From the NCBI RefSeq assembly GCF_017874035.1, contig NZ_JAGGKV010000020.1:62001-126000 (forward strand): DNA of 64,000 bases. Direction: 5' to 3'. The notes beneath the pieces were generated by a model. It searched no databases, had not been told where the DNA came from, and was given only the letters and a program-made list of their open reading frames with translations. Source of the DNA: Paenibacillus aceris (GTDB lineage Bacteria > Bacillota > Bacilli > Paenibacillales > NBRC-103111). A program made the position numbers and the translations under genes. This document shows, in pieces, positions 49,572 to 56,916 of the stretch (the first letter of the stretch is position 1; the number at the start of each line of letters is the position of its first letter).

Positions 49572-50375
49572 TCAGGTCAGTCGAATAATGCCAAGGTTGG
49601 TGGTCGTTCCTTCCGATACTGCAACTTCCTTCACCACATACTGCTTATCCGTGCCGTACGTAATAACCAGTTCTGTCTGAAAAGCGGAAATCCGATTGCC
49701 ACGAAAAGCAATGACAGCCTCTCCGCGCTCCGTAGATCGAGTTTCTTGAACAGGCAGCAAAATCGAGCCTCTAGAAAACGCTTTAGTCAATTTCTTCCCC
49801 AAACGATAACGCTTTTGATGTTCAAGAACCTCCGCAATTTGGATATGCTCCTCTGCGGCTTTAGCGCCTCGTCCTCGAAGTATGTAGGTATCGCCTGCTG
49901 TAATAACACCTGTAAACGAACCTAGTGTTATCACATCCGCTCCCTTGTCCAGTTGATCCGCCATGACGCGAGCTCTGGCGCACTCTTCTGTTAGAATCGT
50001 GGCCTTTAAACCGGCATTTCGCACTGGAACGCCAGCCGCATCCTGCAGCATCACTCGAATAAGCCCTGCTCCTTGAGAAAACGGATAAGATGGCAGCGGT
50101 TTTAACTGAACAACCTCTATAAAATTATCGGTTCCTACTGTGATGAGAGTTTGTTCGTCGAAATAGTGCTCGCCCTTTACCGAAAGACGGTATTCACCGG
50201 GCGGTAAATCATTAAATATATAGGAACCATTCGATTTATAAATTGCTTTCGAACGGGTGCCTTCTAAATATACGGTGGTCGTGTTGCCAAGAGGAGTTTG
50301 GGAGGTCGTTGCGTCAATTACGTACACAACTAGGGATACGCGGGTTTTCAATTGTGATATACGAATATGTTCCAC
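49572..50375 (-). CDS. Carboxypeptidase-regulatory-like domain protein of the eCIS
   Basis: 267 residues, GTG start with AGGAGG seven bases upstream. The first 100 residues form a CarboxypepD_reg-like beta-sandwich (TTVYLEGTRSKAIYKSNGSYIFNDLPPGEYRLSVKGEHYFDEQ), and a second, beta-rich half contains VRNAGLKATILTEECARARV and SRGSILLPVQETRSTERGEAVIAFRG. No catalytic residues. Located between the tube-cap and sheath genes, so it may decorate the sheath or cap, but I do not know its role. Confidence 0.75.
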   Translation of the reverse strand: MEHIRISQLKTRVSLVVYVIDATTSQTPLGNTTTVYLEGTRSKAIYKSNGSYIFNDLPPGEYRLSVKGEHYFDEQTLITVGTDNFIEVVQLKPLPSYPFSQGAGLIRVMLQDAAGVPVRNAGLKATILTEECARARVMADQLDKGADVITLGSFTGVITAGDTYILRGRGAKAAEEHIQIAEVLEHQKRYRLGKKLTKAFSRGSILLPVQETRSTERGEAVIAFRGNRISAFQTELVITYGTDKQYVVKEVAVSEGTTTNLGIIRLT

Positions 50376-50386
50376 AACCCAGCCTC

Positions 50387-50977
50387 CTACCCTTGTATAC
50401 GAAAATCGGTTTCCGAAACTCTTTTGGTGGTCTTGATGCGGGTTGAATCAATATTGACAGGCCCGACAGTGTAGCTGACAGAAAGTCTGTACGGGGTATC
50501 AGCGAAGTTCCACATGTTCAGGATGCTTTCGCCATTGAGAGGTTCCATCACAATACGAACTTCTTCGTCTTTCTCAGCGAGCGTCCCTACTGTCATGGAG
50601 CCTCGAAGTATGGAATGATCGTAGAGTACTTGCATAGCTCGCCCCAAGATCCGGTGTTCATCCAGCGCTCTGGATTGAAGCTCGGCCGGTGAATGCACCG
50701 TCAGCAAGTAGCTGAGATCCACCACCATGGGGGGATATTGAATCTGTGTGGTCCCTCGGGCAATCATATGGGTTTGACGGTTATCTCCGCTCTCTCGAAC
50801 GTTGTACAAATAAAGAGATAAGTAGAAATCCCCTTTATCGACAGGCGAAGCAAGCCCTATCATTTCCGGCTGCGGAATGGGGTCCGGCGTCATATTTTCT
50901 CTAAGAAGCTTCACTAAAGATGCGCTTACATCAGCAATTACAGAATAATCACCGATAGGAATCACTTCCTGACTCAA
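50387..50977 (-). CDS. DUF4255 tube-terminator (cap) protein, Afp16-like
   Basis: 196 residues. DUF4255 features: DYSVIADVSASLVKLLRENMTPDP, FYLSLYLYNVRESGDNRQ, PPMVVDLSYLLTVHSPAELQSRALDEHRILGRAMQVLYDHSIL. In AFP and PVC this protein caps the distal end of the tube and sheath and fixes length together with the tape measure. The start is a TTG with only a weak upstream site (TAGG), and a predicted promoter lies about 60-90 bp ahead, separating it from the ATPase gene. Confidence 0.92.
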   Translation of the reverse strand: MSQEVIPIGDYSVIADVSASLVKLLRENMTPDPIPQPEMIGLASPVDKGDFYLSLYLYNVRESGDNRQTHMIARGTTQIQYPPMVVDLSYLLTVHSPAELQSRALDEHRILGRAMQVLYDHSILRGSMTVGTLAEKDEEVRIVMEPLNGESILNMWNFADTPYRLSVSYTVGPVNIDSTRIKTTKRVSETDFRIQG

Positions 50978-51035
50978 AATACCTATGTAGTGTGTAGAAA
51001 TGGTAGGGAATCTGTCACATCGTGTACCTTTTTCT

Positions 51036-51064
51036 ATTATAAATGCAAATCTCTAGACTGACTA
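51036..51064 (-). promoter_or_regulatory. Possible promoter of the eCIS structural operon
   Basis: A perfect TATAAT (51036-51041) lies 17 bp from TAGTCA (51059-51064) on the minus strand, in the 106-bp gap between the ATPase and DUF4255 genes. It would give a leader of about 50 bases before the DUF4255 TTG. The -35 is only 4/6. Confidence 0.5.
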
Positions 51065-51083
51065 TAAAAAGTTATATGAAATT

Positions 51084-53282
51084 CTAGTAATCTTCCCACT
51101 CCTGCCGGGCCAAAATTTTGCCGGACTTCTGAAGCTCGTGGCGAATGGATTTGATAATATGCTGCATGCGGATTGGTTCCCCCGCTTCTGCAGCCAAAAA
51201 GGCCGATGAGAGGACGACATTTTTAATATTTCCTCCGGCAATTTCATAGCGCTGCGCCAAATATCGAAAATCGACATCATCGCTGAGAGGGGCTGCAGGG
51301 GGAAACATGGACTGCCAGATTTTCTCCCGGTATTCACTATCGGGAAAAGGAAATTTAATGACGTAGTTGATCCGTCTTAGAAACGCTTCGTCAATATTAT
51401 TTAATAGATTCGTAGCCAGCACCGTGATCCCTTGATACTCTTCCATTTTCTGCAGAAGATAAGCCGTTTCAATGTTCGCATACTTATCATGCGAATCTTT
51501 AACTTCCGACCGTTTGCCGAAGAGGGCGTCTGTTTCGTCGAAGAACAGCACCGCATTGCTGAGCTGCGCCTCTTCGAAAATCTCGTGCAAGTTTTTCTCC
51601 GTCTCGCCAATATATTTGCTGATTACCTGCGAGAGATCAACCTTGTAAAGCTCGAGCTGCAGGTCGCCGGCGACCACCTGCGCAGACATCGTCTTCCCCG
51701 TGCCCGGCGGGCCTGCGAATAGCATGCTGAGGCCTTTGCCATAGGCCAGCTTTTTCTCGAACCCCCAGTCGCTGTAAACGACGCCACGGTATTTCACTTG
51801 ATTGCACGCATTGCGGAGCTGATCCTTCTGCTCAGGCGGGAGGATGATATCCCCCCACTGATAGCGAGGCTCAATGCGCGTCGCCTTGCGCTCCAGCTTG
51901 TGCTGCACCTGCTGGTAGCACGCCTTATAGAGCGCAGCGGTATTAAGGCTTTCAAGCGCAGCCGCCTGCGGCTCACGCTGCCAGGCGGAGTACCCGCGCG
52001 CAAGCGTCAGCGCGCGGTGAATTTGACCCGGGGTGAAGCGGAATTTCCCGCTCATCACCCGGAAATCCACGCCCGCGCTCACGCCGAGCTCGCGGGCGAA
52101 TGCCGCCCAAAGGCGCTCGCGCCCGCCTTCGTCCGGCACTTGCAGTTCATGCTCAAGGATCAGCCGCTCCTTGGGCTTCCAGTTCAGCCGGGCAAACTTC
52201 CCGGCTAACAAAAATACCATGCCGCCGTAGCCGCCCAGCAGCTCATGAAAGCGCCCGAGCCGCTGCTGCGCCGCAAGGTCCGGCTCTTCGGGATAGAGCG
52301 CCTCCAGCCGTGTGAAACACAGCACGGCTTGGTGCAAAATCGCCTCGCGCACGATCGCGCTCACCTGCTCCTCAAAGCTTGCGGCGTGCAGCAGCACATC
52401 CGCAAGATTAGCTATCAGCAGCGGCTTATTGAAATAGCTGCTGAAGTGCTTCACCTGCAGCTTCTTGCCTGCGCCCGGGTTCCCCCACAGGTGGAACGCG
52501 AGCCGCTTGCGCTCAGCTTCCGGCGCCTGCTGCGCCTCGCGGATGAAACCTCGCAGCCGCTGCTGAAAATCCTCCTGAACGAGCAAGGGGGCGAGCTCCT
52601 CGTCCGGATACACCATCTCGACCGCCGGCTTCAGCTTCGGGTCCATTTCTCCGGAATCGAGCAGGAAGGTGACGATTCGCTTATCCAGAACCAGCGGCTT
52701 AGACAGCAGTGACTGGCCCCTGATTTCCTGTTCCTCGCGCTGCAGCAAATACCGCGCGAGCCGGCCCTCGGGGACCATAAAAGTGGTTCGCGCTGCGCGC
52801 ATGTCCTCGGGATGGCTGCACGCAACCTGCAGCGCCAGGCTGATCACTGGCGTCTTGCTGGTCAGATCATCTTGCAGGAAGCCAAAGATCCTTTCATATT
52901 TTCGATCCAATTCAACCGCTAGCCCCAACATGACGAACCGCTCCTCGATCGCGGAAAGCCCGAATACGGAGGTTACATACGACAAGGGCAGGAATACATT
53001 TTTTTTACGGCTTTCCTCCACACGCTTAGCTATATAGGTTTCCATCTCTTGAATGTCCTCCAAGAGCGCCGGTTCCTCCCCTTGAGGGTCTGCATCCCAG
53101 CCCTGCTCGCCAATGAGGCGGATGAATTCGTCTTCGGACACGAACATCCCGCGAAACGAATCGGTTTGCGGATCTGGCGTAAGCTTCTGCCTGCGCTTGT
53201 AGAGAAGCTCCAGCTTTTTATCCAACAAGATTAATTCGTCTTTATAGTGCTCCCATGCATGTATATAACTTTGAGCTGCCAT
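51084..53282 (-). CDS. AAA+ ATPase of the eCIS (Afp15-like)
   Basis: 732 residues from the ATG at 53282 (AGGAGGG just upstream); an ATG at 53387 lacks a ribosome binding site. Two P-loop regions: a degenerate one at about 266 (WGNPGAGKK) and a full one at about 523 (FAGPPGTGKT), with Walker B FFDETDALFGKRSEV near 578, sensor ATNLLNNIDEAFLRR and C-terminal AAA lid. This is the ClpV-like/CDC48-like ATPase always found in eCIS loci, needed for assembly rather than for contraction. It is the first gene of the cluster and divergent from a diguanylate cyclase. Confidence 0.93.
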   Translation of the reverse strand: MAAQSYIHAWEHYKDELILLDKKLELLYKRRQKLTPDPQTDSFRGMFVSEDEFIRLIGEQGWDADPQGEEPALLEDIQEMETYIAKRVEESRKKNVFLPLSYVTSVFGLSAIEERFVMLGLAVELDRKYERIFGFLQDDLTSKTPVISLALQVACSHPEDMRAARTTFMVPEGRLARYLLQREEQEIRGQSLLSKPLVLDKRIVTFLLDSGEMDPKLKPAVEMVYPDEELAPLLVQEDFQQRLRGFIREAQQAPEAERKRLAFHLWGNPGAGKKLQVKHFSSYFNKPLLIANLADVLLHAASFEEQVSAIVREAILHQAVLCFTRLEALYPEEPDLAAQQRLGRFHELLGGYGGMVFLLAGKFARLNWKPKERLILEHELQVPDEGGRERLWAAFARELGVSAGVDFRVMSGKFRFTPGQIHRALTLARGYSAWQREPQAAALESLNTAALYKACYQQVQHKLERKATRIEPRYQWGDIILPPEQKDQLRNACNQVKYRGVVYSDWGFEKKLAYGKGLSMLFAGPPGTGKTMSAQVVAGDLQLELYKVDLSQVISKYIGETEKNLHEIFEEAQLSNAVLFFDETDALFGKRSEVKDSHDKYANIETAYLLQKMEEYQGITVLATNLLNNIDEAFLRRINYVIKFPFPDSEYREKIWQSMFPPAAPLSDDVDFRYLAQRYEIAGGNIKNVVLSSAFLAAEAGEPIRMQHIIKSIRHELQKSGKILARQEWEDY

Positions 53283-53364
53283 AGCCCTCCTGGTGATTCT
53301 ATCTAAAATTTTCATTGCTTGCCTAAACGGGTGGTTATTATTTACAATGGTCTCACAAGACACA

Positions 53365-53382
53365 AAATGTTTTCCAACATTT
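53365..53382. promoter_or_regulatory. 18-bp palindrome between the eCIS ATPase and the GGDEF gene
   Basis: AAATGTTTTCCAACATTT: two perfect 7-bp arms around TTCC. It lies within the divergent control region, directly before a TTGACA (53381-53386) on the plus strand. It may be an operator for either or both genes. Another possibility is a small RNA hairpin in the ATPase leader. Confidence 0.4.
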
Positions 53383-53413
53383 GACATAGCGAAAGGAAAG
53401 TGGCCTCTTTCTA

Positions 53414-54514
53414 ATGGAACAACTTCCGGAGAATGATCATATTTGGAACCGAAAACTCATCCATCTTTTATGGTGGATCCTGCTTATCTATGAAGTAGCA
53501 GCTATGATCGGTTTTCTCTTCGATATCTATGACCAGCCTACGCAGTGGTTTCATAGTTTCCTGCAATTCCAAGTCATACCGACTAGCTTGCAGCTTTCCC
53601 TGATGGGCGCCGGTTATCTGGCTGTTCATTTCCTCAAAAGATACAGTGATTTTATCATGATTATATGGACCATGACCATGGTTTGCATCTACATTATGTG
53701 TATCCCTGAGCTGATGGGCTCGTACGAGTTAATAAGCATTCCGATTATTTTATCCTCTGTGTATTTTCAAAAAAAACATATTATTTTCGCTTATAGTTTA
53801 GGTATTGCAAGTTTAACAGCCTTACTGATTAGCCAAGCGTACAAAGGCTCTCTGATTTCGCCTCCCGAAATCATCATTGCGCTTACAGTCCTAACCGCGA
53901 CGGCTCTTGTCAGCTTCGCTATTATGACGAAAGGCCTCTCTCTAATTGAGCAGCTTAAAGCTTCCGTCCTACGCGAGCAGGATCTTCTCATTCGCAATGT
54001 CATGATTGACCGGCTTTCCAAAGTGGATGCTCTCACGGAGCTGTTCAACCATCGTTCATTCCAAGAGCACACGGACCATCTCATTTCGCATATGCCCTAT
54101 GATGCGCCTCTCGAGCTTGCGCTGATGGATATCGATAATTTCAAAAAGATTAATGACACTTACGGGCATTGGGTCGGGGACGTTGTGCTCAAAACGATTG
54201 GCGGCCTGCTCAAAGATATGCTGGGGCCTGACGATATGTCTTTCCGGTATGGCGGCGAGGAATTTGCCGTGCTGTTTGTAGGCAAGTCCCATAGCGAAGT
54301 ACTGGCGGTATGCGAAGCCTTTATGCAGATCATCCGTGAAACTGAAATTCCGGAGATGCCCGGACAACCGTTAACGATGAGCATCGGGCTAGCGCCTTAT
54401 AACCGCAACACGATGAAAAAAGCCTGGTTTCAGCAAGTGGACGAATGCTTATATATCGCCAAAAGAAACGGGAAAAATTGCATTCATACCTATTTATCGG
54501 GACAATACACGTGA
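53414..54514 (+). CDS. Membrane-bound diguanylate cyclase (GGDEF)
   Basis: 366 residues. About six membrane segments occupy the first 180 residues, followed by a short coiled linker and a GGDEF domain whose active site reads RYGGEEFAVLF at about 278-288, with DALTELFNHRSFQEHTDHL and DIDNFKKINDTYGHWVGD typical of active cyclases. No RxxD inhibitory site is seen upstream of GGEEF. It would make c-di-GMP in response to a membrane signal. It is divergent from the eCIS ATPase gene with 131 bp between; functional linkage is speculative. A terminator follows directly. Confidence 0.92.
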   Translation: MEQLPENDHIWNRKLIHLLWWILLIYEVAAMIGFLFDIYDQPTQWFHSFLQFQVIPTSLQLSLMGAGYLAVHFLKRYSDFIMIIWTMTMVCIYIMCIPELMGSYELISIPIILSSVYFQKKHIIFAYSLGIASLTALLISQAYKGSLISPPEIIIALTVLTATALVSFAIMTKGLSLIEQLKASVLREQDLLIRNVMIDRLSKVDALTELFNHRSFQEHTDHLISHMPYDAPLELALMDIDNFKKINDTYGHWVGDVVLKTIGGLLKDMLGPDDMSFRYGGEEFAVLFVGKSHSEVLAVCEAFMQIIRETEIPEMPGQPLTMSIGLAPYNRNTMKKAWFQQVDECLYIAKRNGKNCIHTYLSGQYT

Positions 54515-54515
54515 A

Positions 54516-54545
54516 AGCTGGGGCATCAAGCTCCCGGCTTTTTTA
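54516..54545 (+). terminator. Rho-independent terminator of the GGDEF gene
   Basis: AGC.GGG and CCC.GCT arms around a short loop, followed by six T; starts 2 bp after the stop codon. Confidence 0.7.
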
Positions 54546-54615
54546 TTTGGGCGACTCATACATGATTTTGGCGAAACAGGCAAATAATAGCCAAAATCAA
54601 ATGAGGTGAATAATG

Positions 54616-55263
54616 ATGTGTCATTCCATATCTATTCTTGCTGACGTTAACGACGTCATGAAACAATTTCGCATCGACCGTTTACTGTCCTATACAGCCA
54701 ATCGGTATGAAGTCGTGCCTACGGAGTCCGTTTCCGCTGTCATGATGAACAGAAAGGGAGAGCGGCTCCTGGATGAATTCCGTTGGGGACTCATGCCCTT
54801 CTGGGCCAAGGATGCCGTATGCGGGGAACGCGATTCAATCTTCACCAACACAGCGTTCGAGCGCATTATCAAAAAACAGCGCTGTGTCCTTCCCTGCAGC
54901 GGATTCTATGTGCGTGTGACGGAGGGTAAGGAAACCCAGTGGGTGAAGTTCAAAATGCGCAGCGGCACTTTCGGTATCGCGGGCTTGTACGATGTCTGGC
55001 GGGCGCCTAGCGGTGAGGAGGAAATGCGCACCTGCATGATGCTGATGACGGAAGCCAACTCCCTCGTCTCCCCTTATCATGGCAAAATGCCTGCCATTCT
55101 CGATGAAGAACAGGCCGAAATGTGGCTGCGGCCAGAGATGAAGGACAGCCGACTGCTCCGCTCCATTCTTCGTCCTGTCGATGATCTGCTTATGGTGGCG
55201 AACGTTTTGTCCTCTCCCGCAGAAAAGATGGAGACAGGCTCGGACGTCAGCGTTTTTGTTTAA
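54616..55263 (+). CDS. SRAP (YedK/HMCES-like) protein with substituted active-site Glu
   Basis: 215 residues. SRAP proteins form a covalent bond with abasic sites in single-stranded DNA through Cys2 after removal of Met1. Of the two adjacent ATG codons the second (54616) puts Cys at position 2, so I use it. Conserved elements: FRWGLMPFWAKD, Asn78 (IFTNTAFE, the NARxE position) and His155 (YHGKMPAIL). The usual Glu of GFYEW is Val99 here (SGFYVRV), a notable change because that Glu assists crosslink formation and release. GAGGTGA precedes the start. Stand-alone gene bounded by terminators. Confidence 0.85.
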   Translation: MCHSISILADVNDVMKQFRIDRLLSYTANRYEVVPTESVSAVMMNRKGERLLDEFRWGLMPFWAKDAVCGERDSIFTNTAFERIIKKQRCVLPCSGFYVRVTEGKETQWVKFKMRSGTFGIAGLYDVWRAPSGEEEMRTCMMLMTEANSLVSPYHGKMPAILDEEQAEMWLRPEMKDSRLLRSILRPVDDLLMVANVLSSPAEKMETGSDVSVFV

Positions 55264-55270
55264 AAGATGC

Positions 55271-55310
55271 AAAAAAGCGATACAAGAGTAACTCTTGTAT
55301 CGCTTTTTTT
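55271..55310. terminator. Bidirectional terminator after the SRAP gene
   Basis: AAGCGATACAAGAG pairs perfectly with CTCTTGTATCGCTT around a 3-base loop, with A6 before and T7 after the stem, 7 bp past the stop codon. Confidence 0.85.
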
Positions 55311-55412
55311 GATGTTGCCCTCTTGTGACATTTGCTTGCCTTTAAAGTCCTCAGGGTTGTCAGCGATTGTTCAGCTGACCCCTGCTGTGACGGTGGCGGG
55401 TTACGGGTGACG

Positions 55413-55537
55413 GGAACTACGGTCCGCTATTTCGGTCAAACTTGCTGATTTCGGTAGCATAAAGGAACTATAGGGCCTTATTTGCTCGCTGAAACATACT
55501 TTTGAGCGAAAACGGCAAAATAACGGACCATAGTTCC
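55413..55537. repeat. Dispersed 20-bp repeat, locus C (two direct, one clear inverted copy)
   Basis: GGAACTACGGTCCGCTATTT at 55413-55432, GGAACTATAGGGCCTTATTT at 55464-55483 and inverted AAATAACGGACCATAGTTCC at 55518-55537; a degenerate fourth copy continues at about 55569-55597. Same family as at 28.6 and 32.8 kb. The gap 55311-55615 contains nothing else recognisable. Confidence 0.8.
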
Positions 55538-55615
55538 CACTAAAGTGGAATATGGCAGTATTTTGAGTAAATAGCGGAACGTAGCGGACCCAAGTTCGGA
55601 GGCAGAAGCAATCTC

Positions 55616-56047
55616 TTATTTATGCGGGACAGGCGGCAGCTCGCCGCCCTCCCCGATCAAACGCACCCCTTCAGCGCATACGCCGTAAGGCTCCCAGCGG
55701 CATGTGGCGCACAGATGGCCGATGTCCCCCGGCGTCACATGACCGGCTACTTTTCCGCAAATCTCCGACCAGCTTAGCTCCATCCCAACGTGCAAGCCAA
55801 GCTTGGCTACGATTTCTGCATCGCGCTCATAGACGGTTCTATTCTCGCAATGAGCCTCTTCGTCCGCCGGAAAGGCTGCGCATAGATCGTCGGGTCCAAG
55901 GACGACGCGAACAATCGTCGCCGGCTGCTCTCGCAGCGTCTCGTAGACACTCGTCATATTTTCGCAGAACACTTTGGAATATCCCATTCCCCGATATCCT
56001 AACAAACAAAGCAAATGATGCCCTCGCAGGCCGATGGGCTTCGTCAT
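55616..56047 (-). CDS. DUF1284 domain protein
   Basis: 143 residues. MTKPIGLRGHHLLCLLGYRGMGYSKVFCENM is the DUF1284 signature; further Cys residues occur at DDLCAAF, EAHCENR, EICGK, HLCATCRW and YGVCAEG, suggesting an iron-sulfur or other metal site. Function unknown. Its ATG overlaps the stop of the NUDIX gene (ATGA), so the two are coupled. I chose this start over an upstream one within the NUDIX frame for that reason. Confidence 0.85.
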   Translation of the reverse strand: MTKPIGLRGHHLLCLLGYRGMGYSKVFCENMTSVYETLREQPATIVRVVLGPDDLCAAFPADEEAHCENRTVYERDAEIVAKLGLHVGMELSWSEICGKVAGHVTPGDIGHLCATCRWEPYGVCAEGVRLIGEGGELPPVPHK

Positions 56048-56625
56048 GCTTGAACCTTGGGAATACGATACAACCCGTACCCGTCCATTTTTACGATAGG
56101 CTCTTTGTCTTCGACAAGACCAGCCGACTTGGAATGCAAAGCAACGTCGATCAGCCAACGCGTGAAGTCCGCAACCGGCATCGATTCCATCTCCTGAAGG
56201 CTGTAAAAGCCCGCTGCATCCACCTCTACCCCATCAGGCACAGGCTCGCCGCTAATGTAATCCAATTCAAAAGCTATATACACGTTATGAATGCTTCTAG
56301 GCAAATCGCGAACGGCAACCAAGCGGGTAACCTCGGCTTTGACACCGCATTCCTCCAGCACTTCGCGCTCAATCGTATCCTGAATCAGCTCATGCTGCTC
56401 AATATAGCCGCCAGGATTCGTCCATCTGCCCTTGCCGGGCTCTTGCGCTCTGCGCACAAGCAGGATCTTCTCATCTTTGCTTACCAAAGCGCCTACACCA
56501 ATACTATAGTTGCCCCAGTGCACAAAACTGCACACCGTACAGGCTCTTCTAATCGTACCATCCACATCGCGCGTTTCCATAGGGGCTCCGCATGTCATGC
56601 AAAACTTAGCTTCCATCTGCCTCAT
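56044..56625 (-). CDS. NUDIX hydrolase with N-terminal zinc ribbon
   Basis: 193 residues. Cys9/Cys12 and Cys29/Cys32 form a zinc ribbon; the Nudix box lies at 73-95 (Gly73, Glu79, Arg87-Glu88, Glu91-Glu92, Gly94), complete. The architecture is that of ADP-ribose/NADH-type pyrophosphatase relatives, though the substrate is unknown. AGGAAG stands six bases before the ATG at 56625; a TTG two codons earlier is possible. Co-translated with the DUF1284 gene downstream. The gap 56632-56884 upstream has no gene but holds a long inverted repeat. Confidence 0.9.
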   Translation of the reverse strand: MRQMEAKFCMTCGAPMETRDVDGTIRRACTVCSFVHWGNYSIGVGALVSKDEKILLVRRAQEPGKGRWTNPGGYIEQHELIQDTIEREVLEECGVKAEVTRLVAVRDLPRSIHNVYIAFELDYISGEPVPDGVEVDAAGFYSLQEMESMPVADFTRWLIDVALHSKSAGLVEDKEPIVKMDGYGLYRIPKVQA

Positions 56626-56784
56626 CTCCAACTTCCTGTAGTCGTCTGTATGTAAGCTTACTGCTTCAGACGGATGATAGGCAACTCCGATCCCGTTCGT
56701 TCTGAGTTCATTGTAAGGGCTTTAGGAGATACTATCTGCGCTAGTCTTGCGATATCACCCAATTGGACGGTTTCGGCCGGTGTA

Positions 56785-56832
56785 GACAAGGATAAACGAC
56801 TTCGTCGTCCTTTTAGGACGAACTCGTTTGTC
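56785..56832. repeat. 48-bp inverted repeat, possible structured RNA
   Basis: CGTCCT/AGGACG form an inner stem with loop TTTT; AAACGA/TCGTTT and GACAA/TTGTC extend it outward with a few bulges. It lies in the gene-free gap between the transporter terminator and the NUDIX gene. No T-run follows on either strand, so a terminator is unlikely. Confidence 0.45.
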
Positions 56833-56884
56833 AAGGTAGAGCGAAACATAAGCATAAAACTTATACTTTGTTATCTAAAAATAA

Positions 56885-56907
56885 AGAGCCTCCCAATGGG
56901 AGGCTCT
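56885..56907 (-). terminator. Terminator of the membrane transporter gene
   Basis: AGAGCCTCCC and GGGAGGCTCT, a perfect 10-bp stem with a 3-base loop, then TTATTTTT on the minus strand, 10 bp after the stop codon. Confidence 0.85.
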
Positions 56908-56916
56908 CCTTCAAAC

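Noticed and set aside
28773-53282. Prophage or R-type tailocin interpretation
   Set aside because: No capsid, portal, terminase, integrase, holin or endolysin; presence of the AAA+ ATPase, DUF4255, DUF6760 and split gpJ-type baseplate genes points to an eCIS.
28773-53282. Type VI secretion system
   Set aside because: No TssJ/L/M membrane complex genes, and the host type lacks an outer membrane.
53282-53387. Longer start of the eCIS ATPase at 53387
   Set aside because: No ribosome binding site; the extra 35 residues overlap the divergent promoter region, and AGGAGGG lies just before the ATG at 53282.
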